From Bacilliculturomica massiliensis (GTDB taxonomy: Bacteria; Bacillota; Clostridia; Peptostreptococcales; Anaerovoracaceae): a DNA stretch of 64,000 bases. A program made the position numbers and the translations under genes. The notes under the pieces are model-generated. The model had not been told where the DNA came from and ran no database searches. It was given only the letters and a program-made list of their open reading frames with translations. This document shows positions 18,236 through 26,214 of the stretch, in pieces; within the stretch, counting starts at the first letter, position 1; each line of letters begins with the position of its first letter. Location: NCBI RefSeq assembly GCF_900605495.1, contig NZ_LR027602.1, positions 248,001 to 312,000 on the forward strand. Direction: 5' to 3'.

Positions 18236-18328
18236 CTAATGACAGTTCAAAAAAATGAATGTCAGCAATGCCAATACGAACATTCCAAAGGCCATAAGGT
18301 CTTTAAAGTCGAAATGTTTCATATCCAT
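18236..18328 (-). CDS. Holin-like type I toxin, 30 residues
   Basis: The small ORF begins MDMKHFDFKDLMAFGMFVLA, continues with a hydrophobic stretch ending LLTFIFLNCH, and has a GGGGGTG ribosome site. One membrane helix preceded by MAFGMFVLALLTF is the hallmark of the putative holin-like toxins of Bacillota (TxpA/BsrG-like type I systems), which insert into the membrane when antisense RNA control is lost. A consensus promoter (18391-18419) and a convergent hairpin support a complete locus. Confidence 0.72.
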   Translation of the reverse strand: MDMKHFDFKDLMAFGMFVLALLTFIFLNCH

Positions 18329-18390
18329 CACCCCCATTCTATGTAGAATGAAGGCCAAACCACCCTATAATACGACTGTTCTTCAGGAAA

Positions 18391-18419
18391 AGATTATCAT
18401 AAAATTTAATTGATGTCAA
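18391..18419 (-). promoter_or_regulatory. Vegetative promoter of the type I toxin
   Basis: On the minus strand TTGACA (18419-18414) and TAATCT (18396-18391) are separated by 17 bases, close to the sigma-A consensus. It points at the toxin ORF, giving an untranslated leader of about 55 bases. Confidence 0.75.
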
Positions 18420-18468
18420 ATATTAGAAAATGTATTGCGCTGCAAATATACAGCAAATACGCTGCAAC

Positions 18469-18503
18469 GAGACCCGCCCCAGGTTCATCCTGGGGCGGGT
18501 CTC
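18469..18503. terminator. Long GC-rich hairpin downstream of the minus-strand operon
   Basis: A perfect 15-bp stem, GAGACCCGCCCCAGG (18469-18483) with CCTGGGGCGGGTCTC (18489-18503), has a TTCAT loop. No T-tract follows on either strand, so it may be a factor-dependent terminator or 3'-end protecting structure for the operon ending at 18591. The remaining bases to 18590 show nothing else. Confidence 0.5.
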
Positions 18504-18590
18504 TGTCACAAGTGTCTGTTTATAAGGAGATGTTTATTCCTTGTTCGGCCCATGGTCTGTCCGTCCCTCACGGGCGGAGGACCTAGCTGG

Positions 18591-19742
18591 TTATTTCATC
18601 ATTTCGGTCATGAAGACGCCCACGGATCTTCCGAACTCCACGGGCTGTCCCAGGCGATACAGCGTACGCTCGACAGCGGCCAGGGAACTGACCAGATCGT
18701 GCATGTCTGCGTTGCCCATGTGGCCGATGCGGAACATCTTGCCCGCGTAGGCGGCCAGACCGCCGGCCACGATGATGCCCTCTTCCTGAACGATGCTGCG
18801 GAAGGCGGCGTCGTCTACGCCGTCCATGTAGAGCACGTTGGAAAGAGTGGGCGCCTGATGGCCTTTTTCCGCCAGAATGCGGAAGCCCAGGCTCTCCAGG
18901 GCCAGACGCATGGCGGCAGCCTGTTTTTCATGCCGCGCATAACGGTTTTCCAGGCCCTCTTCCCTGATGATGCGCACCGCTTCTTTCATGGCCCAGATCA
19001 GGTTTACCGCCGGGGTGGCGAAATATTTCGAAGGATCTTCCATGATGGGGATCCATTTTGCGTAGTCCACATAGTACTCGGGAATGGTCTCGCCCAGGGA
19101 GGCTCTGCGCTCCAGAGATCTCTTTCCGGCGAAGACCAGAGCCAGACCGGGGGCTACGCCGAAGGCCTTCTGGGAGGCGGTGAGCAGCACGTCGATGTGC
19201 ATGGGATCCACGTAGCATCTGGCTCCGGCCGTGGCGGCTACGCCGTCCACGATATAGATCGTATCCGGAAATTTTTTGTGCATCATTTCTCCGATCTCTT
19301 CGATGGGAGCCAGCACTCCTGTGGCCGTATCCACGTGAGACACGGTCATGGCTGCGTACTTCTTTTCAGAGAGCTTTTTTTCGATCTCTTCAACAGGAAC
19401 GATCTTTCCCCACTCGCTTTGAATGACGTCCACATTCAGGTTCTTCCTTCTGGTGACATCCAGGAAGCGGTCGCCGAAGAAGCCGTGGGAGATGACCAGC
19501 ACGTTGTCGCCTGCCTTTGTGTTGTTGGCGATGGCCATTTCCATGGCCAGGCTGCCGGTGCCTGCGATGACAAAAGCCTGACCGGAGCAGTCCATGATGG
19601 CTTTCAGATCTTCGATCACGCTCTTATAGTCCTTCACGAAATCCGGGTCGCCGAAAGCGCAGGTATCTCTGCCCATCTGGTCCTGTATGCTTCTGACTGT
19701 AGGACTGGGTCCCGGTATCATGACGATTTTTCTGTTGATCAT
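18591..19742 (-). CDS. Class V aminotransferase, alanine-glyoxylate / serine-pyruvate type
   Basis: The 383-residue fold-I PLP enzyme starts KIVMIPGPSPT, the family opening (IPGPTPV in AGT/SPT). It has FVIAGTGSLAMEMA, SHVDTATGVLAPIEEI, the Asp of IVDGVAA and the PLP lysine in TASQKAFG. The family moves amino groups between alanine or serine and glyoxylate or pyruvate. It is the last gene of the minus-strand operon that also encodes an aldolase of the HOGA/DapA type, so glyoxylate removal is an attractive role (inference). Confidence 0.88.
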   Translation of the reverse strand: MINRKIVMIPGPSPTVRSIQDQMGRDTCAFGDPDFVKDYKSVIEDLKAIMDCSGQAFVIAGTGSLAMEMAIANNTKAGDNVLVISHGFFGDRFLDVTRRKNLNVDVIQSEWGKIVPVEEIEKKLSEKKYAAMTVSHVDTATGVLAPIEEIGEMMHKKFPDTIYIVDGVAATAGARCYVDPMHIDVLLTASQKAFGVAPGLALVFAGKRSLERRASLGETIPEYYVDYAKWIPIMEDPSKYFATPAVNLIWAMKEAVRIIREEGLENRYARHEKQAAAMRLALESLGFRILAEKGHQAPTLSNVLYMDGVDDAAFRSIVQEEGIIVAGGLAAYAGKMFRIGHMGNADMHDLVSSLAAVERTLYRLGQPVEFGRSVGVFMTEMMK

Positions 19743-19828
19743 TTTTTATCACCTTTTCCTTTCTTGATCTCGCTGATTTTCAGGTTCGGGAACCGGCCGC
19801 GGCGCTGTCTGCGCCCGGCCGCAGGCCG

Positions 19829-20887
19829 CTACCGGACGAACCGGTAGCCCCTGTGAATATTTACAATATCTCTGAGTATGGACGCTGCGGCGGGAGTCAC
19901 GCCGGAAGCGCCGCCGATGAGGACCAGATCGCCCAGACTGTCGCAGGTATACCGGACCGCCTTGTTCTTGCCCTCCACACCGTACAGCAGATGATCCGGC
20001 CCCAGTTTTTCCAGGCGTACCGTCATAGACAGGGAACCGTCCTCCGACTTTTCCGTCTTGCCTACCAGCTTGTATTTTTTGCCTTCCGCCGCCGCAGCCG
20101 CCACCTCTTCCTTTGTGAGACGCGTGATGCCCTCCACTGAAACGTCCTTCAGCGTTTTGGAAAGCCCCATGTGAACGTTGGTCAGGATCAGCAGCTTTGT
20201 AGCGGTGTCCCAGCCCTCCACGTCCAGGGTTGGGTCGGTCTCCGCGATCCCGCATTCCTGCGCCTTCTTGAGGGCCTCTTCATAGCTGACGCCGTTTTCT
20301 TCCATATCCTTCAGAATGAAATTAGTGGTACCGTTTAAAACGCCTTCGATGGACAGGATGTCGGCGCCGGCCATGTCCATCATGCCGCCGTTCACAGAGG
20401 GAAGAGCGCCGCCGGTAGTGCAGCCGATGCCCAGCTGTACCCCGTGTTCCCTTGCCAGAGCCGCCAGCTCGTTGTAAGCGACCAGAACAGGCCCTTTGTC
20501 GGAGGTCACGGTGTGGACCCCCGCTGCCAGCAGGGAGCGGATGAAGGAGAGACCCGGTTCGCCGGTCTCCTTATTGGTTGGCGTCATGATCACGGCCAGA
20601 TCCACATCTCCGGCGGCCAGAGCGGTTTCCAGAGTGACCTGCGGACCGCCGCCGGGAAACTTTGTGATATCCTTTTCCTTTGCCATGAAATCGATCAGTT
20701 CCGGCAGATCGATTCCACCGCTGTTATAGATTCCCCCGTAGTATTCGAGGATATAATTCACGCGGATCTCCAGACCGTCTCCGGCCAACGTTTCTTTTTT
20801 GTCTTCCAGAAGGCGAATGAGGGCTTTGCCCACTCCGCCGAAGCCGATCACGGCCAGTCTCATGGTTGTCTTTTCTGCTTGCTTCAT
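19829..20887 (-). CDS. Homoserine dehydrogenase-like NAD(P)-dependent oxidoreductase
   Basis: The protein has about 352 residues. MRLAVIGFGGVGKALIRLL is a Rossmann nucleotide site. TSDKGPVLVAYNELA and GCTTGGALPSVNGG are the homoserine dehydrogenase active-site blocks, with EGVLNGTTNFIL and ETDPTLDVEGWDTATKL close to the family pattern (DPxxDxxGxDxxxK). There is no ACT domain, so threonine feedback is unlikely and a catabolic role is possible: homoserine or a related hydroxy-amino acid to aspartate semialdehyde. ATG 20887 (MKQAEKTTMRL) is used; the longer reading has no support. The ribosome site is weak. Confidence 0.82.
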   Translation of the reverse strand: MKQAEKTTMRLAVIGFGGVGKALIRLLEDKKETLAGDGLEIRVNYILEYYGGIYNSGGIDLPELIDFMAKEKDITKFPGGGPQVTLETALAAGDVDLAVIMTPTNKETGEPGLSFIRSLLAAGVHTVTSDKGPVLVAYNELAALAREHGVQLGIGCTTGGALPSVNGGMMDMAGADILSIEGVLNGTTNFILKDMEENGVSYEEALKKAQECGIAETDPTLDVEGWDTATKLLILTNVHMGLSKTLKDVSVEGITRLTKEEVAAAAAEGKKYKLVGKTEKSEDGSLSMTVRLEKLGPDHLLYGVEGKNKAVRYTCDSLGDLVLIGGASGVTPAAASILRDIVNIHRGYRFVR

Positions 20888-20988
20888 AGTCTTTTCGTAT
20901 CCTCTTTCCTTCCGCTGCACACTTCCCGCCGCAGATCTTTTGTCGCAGATCTTCTGCCGCAGGGTCCATGCCGCGGAGTATGCGTTTT

Positions 20989-21870
20989 CTACAGCGCGCC
21001 GATGTGGACCAGTTCCTCCCGGATGACGGCTTTCACCTCGTCGCCGGCCGGCCGCAGAGGTCTTCTGGGAAGCCCGCCCTGATAGCCCAGAAGATCCAGC
21101 GCAGCCTTCAGTCCCGCCACGCCGTAAGTGGCGGTGACAAGAGCGTTGATCTTCAGGAGTTTGAGCTGCAGGGCCTTCGCCTTGTCGAAGCGGCCCTCCT
21201 TTGCCAGGGAAACCAGACGGCAGCATTCATCGGGAAGGATGTTGGCCAGGGCCAGGGTGGCTCCCCGGGCGCCTACGGCCAGCGCCGGCAGCAAGTAACC
21301 GGTGTTTCCGGCAAAGACGGCGAAGTCCTCCGGAGTGTCGCGGACCGTCTCTGCGATCTGCACCACGTTCCCGCCGGTATCTTTGATCCCAACAATATTG
21401 GGATGTCTGGCCAGACGCGCGATGAGACCGGAGGTCAGATTGATCCCCGTGTTTCCGGGCATGTTGTAAAGCATGACCGGGACGGGGCATTCGTCGGCCA
21501 CGTCGGTGAAATGACGGTAGAGGATCTCCTCTTTCATGCCGCCCTTATAATAGTTGGGGGGGAGGAGCAGCACGGCGTCCACCCCCAGAGCAGCCGCTTT
21601 TTTCGCCAGAGAGATAGTCTCCCGAGTGGATTCGCAGGACGCTCCGGCGATGATCTTTTTATCTTTTGTAAAGTTTTTCACAGTGAACTCGATCACCTGA
21701 AGTTTTTCCGCTTCCGACAGATAGACGAATTCTCCGTTTGAACCCAGAACGACGATGCCGTCCAGACCGGTACGGCTCCATTTGTCCAGGTTGTGTTTCA
21801 GTTTCCCATAGTCGATCTCCTCTTTCTCGTCAAAGGGAGTGACGATAGGAGTGTAGATACCGTTGAACAT
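20989..21870 (-). CDS. DapA/NAL-superfamily aldolase, resembling 4-hydroxy-2-oxoglutarate aldolase
   Basis: The 293-residue class I aldolase contains VLGSNGEFVYLS (pyruvate site), ASCESTRET, YNMPGNTGINL with the proton-relay tyrosine, and HPNIVGIKDTGGN with the Schiff-base lysine. Dihydrodipicolinate synthases usually read GTTGE where this has GSNGE. GSNGEF, CEST and the HPNIVGxKDxGG block recall the HOGA1-type aldolase, which splits 4-hydroxy-2-oxoglutarate into pyruvate and glyoxylate. The specificity is inference and other 2-oxo-4-hydroxy acids are possible. ATG 21870 has GGGAGG and nearly overlaps the stop of the upstream gene. Confidence 0.85.
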   Translation of the reverse strand: MFNGIYTPIVTPFDEKEEIDYGKLKHNLDKWSRTGLDGIVVLGSNGEFVYLSEAEKLQVIEFTVKNFTKDKKIIAGASCESTRETISLAKKAAALGVDAVLLLPPNYYKGGMKEEILYRHFTDVADECPVPVMLYNMPGNTGINLTSGLIARLARHPNIVGIKDTGGNVVQIAETVRDTPEDFAVFAGNTGYLLPALAVGARGATLALANILPDECCRLVSLAKEGRFDKAKALQLKLLKINALVTATYGVAGLKAALDLLGYQGGLPRRPLRPAGDEVKAVIREELVHIGAL

Positions 21871-21872
21871 GC

Positions 21873-22868
21873 TCAGGACCTCCCGTTGATGACGCCCAGC
21901 GCCAGTAATGTGTCGTTTTTCCTTGTGGCGAGACCCGCCATGGTCCAGAGGACCACGCCGTCGGCCTCCGCGTAAAAGGCTTCCAGCTCTTTTACGCCGT
22001 GATAATCTGTGATGTTGGCAAGTTTCTGTCCTTTTACAAACCGGTCTCCCGGGTCCACAAAGCGGTTGTATACGCCGTTGCATCCCGAACGCAGACGGTA
22101 AAAGCTATCCAGTTCTACCTGACCGCTGTTTGTGGTGACGGCGTCGGATCTCAGCATGCCCAGCAGATCCAGCACATTCCTGACGCCCTGATAGTGCAGC
22201 GACCGGGTCTTTTCATCCACCAGGCCGATCCCGCCGATCTCCGGCTGGATGCAGGGGATCCCCAGTTCGGAGACGCTGGCGTAGAAGTTGCCGATATCGC
22301 TGGCTCCGGGGCCGTCTGATTCGGTAACGGCTATGTAGTCGAGGGCGTAGGCTCTGGCCATGGCGTGAGCCTTTTCGTCGATCTCCGTCCGACGGTCTGA
22401 ATTTCTGTGATAGAACACATAGGGATGCAGATATTCGATGCTGTCGCCGCTGTGCATGTCGATGTGGTAATCGGCGCAGCTGACCAACTGATGCAGCAGA
22501 ACGGTGGCGATCACTTCAGTGATGCTTCCGTCGGGATTTCCGGGGAACACATCGTTTAAATTTTTCTTGTCCAGCGGATTGACGAAACTCGTTTTGTGTG
22601 CAAAGGCTTCATAGTTGCACATGGTGCAGCCGATCACTGTCCCGGCGAGATCCTTCGGGTCGATGTCCTGATAGAGTTTCAGGTTTGCCGCGACGCCGGG
22701 ATATTCGGTGCCGTGTACGCCCGAGGTGACGCAGAGCACAGGTCCGTCTTTTTCGCCGCTGATCACATAGTAGGGAAGTACGGTGGAGTTGCCCTTTGCG
22801 TCAGAGACGGGCAGGTCTTTAAAAAATTTCATTCCTGGTTTAATCTCTTCGCCAAACAGTTTAATCAT
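21873..22868 (-). CDS. M14-type deacylase, succinylglutamate desuccinylase/aspartoacylase family
   Basis: The 331-residue protein has the zinc motif GVHGTEYPG (His52, Glu55) and DYHIDMHSGD (His139 probable third ligand), then YEAFAHKTSF and the C-terminal beta domain (VDPGDRFVKGQKLANI) usual in AstE/AspA relatives. It would remove an acyl group from an N-acyl amino acid in the cytoplasm. It lies between an aminotransferase and an aldolase in a sigma-54-driven operon, which suggests the freed amino acid is then deaminated and cleaved (inference). Confidence 0.85.
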   Translation of the reverse strand: MIKLFGEEIKPGMKFFKDLPVSDAKGNSTVLPYYVISGEKDGPVLCVTSGVHGTEYPGVAANLKLYQDIDPKDLAGTVIGCTMCNYEAFAHKTSFVNPLDKKNLNDVFPGNPDGSITEVIATVLLHQLVSCADYHIDMHSGDSIEYLHPYVFYHRNSDRRTEIDEKAHAMARAYALDYIAVTESDGPGASDIGNFYASVSELGIPCIQPEIGGIGLVDEKTRSLHYQGVRNVLDLLGMLRSDAVTTNSGQVELDSFYRLRSGCNGVYNRFVDPGDRFVKGQKLANITDYHGVKELEAFYAEADGVVLWTMAGLATRKNDTLLALGVINGRS

Positions 22869-22880
22869 AAAAATCTCTCC

Positions 22881-24074
22881 TTATTTTTTGTTGAACAGAG
22901 CCCTGGTAGCTTCAGCGATGCGGTCCATGGCCTTTTCAATGTTTTCGTAGGAGTTGGAGAAAGCTACGCGGAGATAACCCGCGCCGTATTCGCCGAAGGC
23001 GGAGCCGGGGATCATGGCCACTCCGGCCTGGTTCAGGTAATAGGCCGACGCTTCCTCGTCGCTGAGACCCAGTCGTTTTACATTGACAAAGCAGTAGAAC
23101 GCTCCTTTGGGGGCGATACAGCTGAGCCCTTCTATCTGATTGATTCTAGCATAAACCAATTTTCTTCTGCGATCAAATTCTACCCGCATATCTTCCACGC
23201 AGTCCTGGGGTCCCCTCATGGCTGCTTCCGCGCCGTACTGGGCGAAGGAATTGGCGCAGGTAACCGTGTACTGCAGAACGCGGATCATGGCGCTGATAAA
23301 TTCCTTGTTGGAGGATATGGCGAAACCGATCCTCCAGCCGGTCATGGAGTAGGACTTGGAAACGCCGTGGATCAGGATGGTCCGGTCTTTCATCCCATCC
23401 AGGGAAGCGATGCTGTAGTGAACGCCGTCGTCATAGATCAGCTTTTCGTAGATCTCGTCGGACAGCACGATGAGATCGTGCTTTACGGCGATGTCGGCGA
23501 TGGCCTGGAGACTCTCCCGGCTCAGCAGGGAACCCGTGGGATTGTTGGGGGAATTGACGATGATCATTTTGGTTTTCGGAGTGATCAGACGTTCGATATC
23601 CTCCGGGACAACATTGAATTCATTTTCCTCCAGCAGCGGATAGGATACGGTCCGGGCGCCCACCAGATCCGCGCAGTAAAAGTAGTGCAGCCAGGAGGGG
23701 TTCGGAACCAGGACTTCGTCGCCGGGATCCAGAAGGGCGGTCATGGCGATGGATACGGCTTGATTGGCGCCCACGGCCACGATGACGTCGGACATCTGGT
23801 AGTCCAGTCCGTTATCCCGCTTCAGCTTTTCTGCCACGGCCTGACGCAGTTCTTCCGTGCCGTAATTGGAGGTATAGAAGACCATGCCGTCGTCCAGCGC
23901 TTTCTTGGCCGCTTCTTTAATATGGGCCGGCGTGTCGAAATTGGGACGCCCGATTCCCAGGTTGATGATGTCCTTTCCCTGCTTCTCCAGCTCGCCGGCG
24001 GCTTCGAAGACCTTCCGAATGCCGGAAAAAGGGATGTTGTCCATTTTGGTACTCTGTTTCATTTTGATAGTCAT
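22881..24074 (-). CDS. Class I/II PLP aminotransferase (aspartate/aromatic-like)
   Basis: The 397-residue fold-I aminotransferase has INLGIGRPNFDTP, YTSNYGTEELRQAVA, the conserved NSPNNPTGSL, the tyrosine of LSDEIYEKL, the PLP lysine in GVSKSYSMTGWRIGF and the substrate arginine in GYLRVAFSNS. It is the first gene behind a minus-strand sigma-54 promoter (24127-24144) and divergent from the activator gene. Specific donor and acceptor are unknown. Confidence 0.9.
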   Translation of the reverse strand: MTIKMKQSTKMDNIPFSGIRKVFEAAGELEKQGKDIINLGIGRPNFDTPAHIKEAAKKALDDGMVFYTSNYGTEELRQAVAEKLKRDNGLDYQMSDVIVAVGANQAVSIAMTALLDPGDEVLVPNPSWLHYFYCADLVGARTVSYPLLEENEFNVVPEDIERLITPKTKMIIVNSPNNPTGSLLSRESLQAIADIAVKHDLIVLSDEIYEKLIYDDGVHYSIASLDGMKDRTILIHGVSKSYSMTGWRIGFAISSNKEFISAMIRVLQYTVTCANSFAQYGAEAAMRGPQDCVEDMRVEFDRRRKLVYARINQIEGLSCIAPKGAFYCFVNVKRLGLSDEEASAYYLNQAGVAMIPGSAFGEYGAGYLRVAFSNSYENIEKAMDRIAEATRALFNKK

Positions 24075-24126
24075 ACGGTACTCCTTCCCGAAAAGAAAAT
24101 ATTTTTGATCGGATGCCAGTTTAAAG

Positions 24127-24144
24127 CTGCAAAAACTGTGCCAA
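24127..24144 (-). promoter_or_regulatory. Sigma-54 (-24/-12) promoter
   Basis: Read on the minus strand: TTGGCACAGTTTTTGCAG, with GG and GC separated by 10 bases. It faces the aminotransferase at 24074 about 50 bases on and probably drives the five-gene operon down to 18591. No clear TTATCA palindrome was found close by, so the activator may bind degenerate or more distant sites. Confidence 0.85.
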
Positions 24145-24233
24145 TTTTCAGGCGGGGATACATTGACAAACGGCCCCGGCTAGACTAACCTAAAGATGCG
24201 GACCGCAGATCGGGAAGAAAGGGGAGAGGCATC

Positions 24234-26042
24234 ATGATAAAACAGTCATTTTTCCTGCAGGATACCTGCGAGATAATATCGGGTTTGTTCAACGTAGTCA
24301 TCACCATTGTCGACAAGAGTTTCCTTCGAATTGCAGGCACAGATCATTACAAAGGGGAGATCGGAAAACCCGCTGTGAATCCCAATGTGTTTAAGAATGT
24401 GATGGAAAACGACAAGACCATCATCATCGACCACCCGGGGAAGGAGCCCGTGTGCAACGAATGCAGCAATAAAGACAATTGTCAGGAAAAAGCCGCTATC
24501 TACACGCCCCTGAAGGTGGACGGCGAGATCGTAGGAGGCGTGGGGATCATCGCCTTCACTGAAGAGCAGAAACGCAGCGCTATTTTCGACAACGAATTTT
24601 TCCTGCGTTTTACAGAAAAGCTTTCAGAGATGATCTCCAGCAAGATCGAAGCGGAGGAATACGCCAGAATTCTGGATATCAATCTGAAGGAGACTCTGGC
24701 CATCATAAATTCCGTCCACGACGGCGTGGTAGCCGTAAACGAAAAGGGGATCATCTATCAGATCAACGATTCCGCCAGTACTTTTTTCGGTCTCAAACGG
24801 GAACAATATATGGGCGTGCACATCGAAAGGCTGCTTTCCGGGCGGATCTTGGAGCGGATCAAAAAAGAGCGGAGCATCGTGGACGTGGAGGATAAGATCG
24901 ATGTGGGCAAGACGAAGCTGCCCGTTCTGATCACAGCCCAGGCGATCGAGGGAGAGAAAGGACTCTACGGCACCGTGCTGATCTTCAAGAGCATGAAGGA
25001 GGCCAGTTCGATCGCCAGAAAGCTCCTTCACGAGGCCGACTATAAGGTAGGATTCGAGGATATCATCGGCGATTCCCAGGAGATCGAAAATGTGAAATTT
25101 CTGGCGCGAAAGGTGGCGGGAAGCAATTCTACGGTGCTGATCCGGGGCGAAAGCGGCACGGGGAAAGAGATGTTTGCCCGGGCCATCCACAATGCCAGCC
25201 CCAGAAGGGATGGGCCTTTTATCGCCGTAAACTGTGCGGCAATACCGGAACCCCTGCTGGAAAGCGAGCTCTTCGGTTATGAGGACGGGGCTTTTACGGG
25301 AGCGAAGAGGGGCGGAAAGATCGGAAAATGCGAGCTGGCCATCGGCGGCACGCTGTTTCTGGACGAGGTGGGCGACATTCCGCTGTTTCTGCAGTCCAAG
25401 TTCCTGCGTATGCTGCAGGAGCGCACCATCGAGCGGGTGGGCGGAAACAAGATCATCGCCGTAGATATCCGCATCATTGCCGCCACCAATCGGAATCTGG
25501 AGGAAATGCTGGAAAACAACGAGTTCAGAGAGGATCTGTACTATCGATTAAACGTCATTCCCATTTTCCTGCCCCCTCTGCGCAAGCGCAGGGAGGATAT
25601 CATGGTAGTGAGCGAATACTTCCTGCGAAAATACGCCACAAGGCTGGGGAAAAACGTAAGTTCCCTGGCTGAGGACACCCAGGCTCTGCTGAATTCCTAC
25701 AGCTGGCCGGGCAATCTCCGGGAGCTGGAAAACGCCATTGAATGCGCTGTAAATATAGAGACGGGGAAGAAGCTGACAGCCGCCAGCCTGCCGGAACGGA
25801 TACTGAAAGCAAGCGATCCGCGGGAGTTTCTGGACGAGGGGGAAACGGGCGCTCCGTCCGCCGCAGCGGAGCATTTGAGGGAAGACGATCCCTTCCCGCT
25901 GAAGGAGAGCAGAAGGAAGACCGACGTAGATACGGTGATCAAGGCTCTGGACAAATACGGCTGGGATACGAAAGGAAAAAAAGTTGCTGCAAAAAGTCTT
26001 GGAATCGGTATCGCCACTCTGTACCGCATCCTGAACAAGTGA
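24234..26042 (+). CDS. Sigma-54-dependent enhancer-binding activator (RocR-like)
   Basis: The 602-residue protein has an N-terminal sensory region (1-140) with a Cys74-x2-Cys77-x5-Cys83 cluster and a GAF-like end ([19 protein letters not shown]), a PAS domain (about 148-250), the AAA+ domain with Walker A GESGTGKE (305-312), the sigma-54 contact loop GAFTGA (352-357), Walker B LFLDEVGD and arginine-finger region, and a C-terminal Fis-type helix-turn-helix (about 565-600). Proteins of this design remodel RpoN holoenzyme at -24/-12 promoters. Three such promoters flank it (1603, 24127, 26143), and B. subtilis RocR controls arginine breakdown in the same way. The inducer is unknown. Confidence 0.93.
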   Translation: MIKQSFFLQDTCEIISGLFNVVITIVDKSFLRIAGTDHYKGEIGKPAVNPNVFKNVMENDKTIIIDHPGKEPVCNECSNKDNCQEKAAIYTPLKVDGEIVGGVGIIAFTEEQKRSAIFDNEFFLRFTEKLSEMISSKIEAEEYARILDINLKETLAIINSVHDGVVAVNEKGIIYQINDSASTFFGLKREQYMGVHIERLLSGRILERIKKERSIVDVEDKIDVGKTKLPVLITAQAIEGEKGLYGTVLIFKSMKEASSIARKLLHEADYKVGFEDIIGDSQEIENVKFLARKVAGSNSTVLIRGESGTGKEMFARAIHNASPRRDGPFIAVNCAAIPEPLLESELFGYEDGAFTGAKRGGKIGKCELAIGGTLFLDEVGDIPLFLQSKFLRMLQERTIERVGGNKIIAVDIRIIAATNRNLEEMLENNEFREDLYYRLNVIPIFLPPLRKRREDIMVVSEYFLRKYATRLGKNVSSLAEDTQALLNSYSWPGNLRELENAIECAVNIETGKKLTAASLPERILKASDPREFLDEGETGAPSAAAEHLREDDPFPLKESRRKTDVDTVIKALDKYGWDTKGKKVAAKSLGIGIATLYRILNK

Positions 26043-26048
26043 TAAATG

Positions 26049-26092
26049 TGATAATTTTTATTGAATGTGATAAAAATTATCACATTTTTTTT
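26049..26092 (+). promoter_or_regulatory. TGATAA/TTATCA array: candidate activator sites, also a hairpin with T-run
   Basis: TGATAA half-sites at 26049 and 26068 repeat with a 19-bp step, as in 1444-1478, and TTATCA follows at 26077. The last part, AATGTGATAA-AAA-TTATCACATT (26064-26086), is a perfect 10-bp hairpin followed by eight T residues, so it could end transcription of the activator gene that stops at 26042. One sequence may serve both roles. It lies about 75 bp upstream of a sigma-54 promoter. Confidence 0.6.
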
Positions 26093-26142
26093 CTCTGTGA
26101 TTTGTTCAGAAGAGAAAAACGGCATAGGTAGCGGGGAAAAGG

Positions 26143-26159
26143 ATGGCACGTTTTTTGCG
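26143..26159 (+). promoter_or_regulatory. Sigma-54 (-24/-12) promoter
   Basis: ATGGCACGTTTTTTGCG has GG (26145-26146) and GC (26157-26158) separated by 10 bases, near-identical to the promoter at 1603. It faces the third guanidino hydrolase 55 bases downstream. Confidence 0.88.
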
Positions 26160-26214
26160 TTGAATCATTTGACAGCCATCTATTACTATCTGCCAGGACA
26201 GGAGAGGAGACGAC

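Noticed and set aside
20989-21870. Housekeeping dihydrodipicolinate synthase (dapA) for lysine synthesis
   Set aside because: GSNGE instead of GTTGE and a catabolic sigma-54 operon make a biosynthetic role less likely, though it is not excluded.
22596-24188. Open frame of 530 codons on the plus strand opposite the deacylase and aminotransferase
   Set aside because: It is antisense to two strongly conserved enzymes and the sigma-54 promoter, without a translation start signal.
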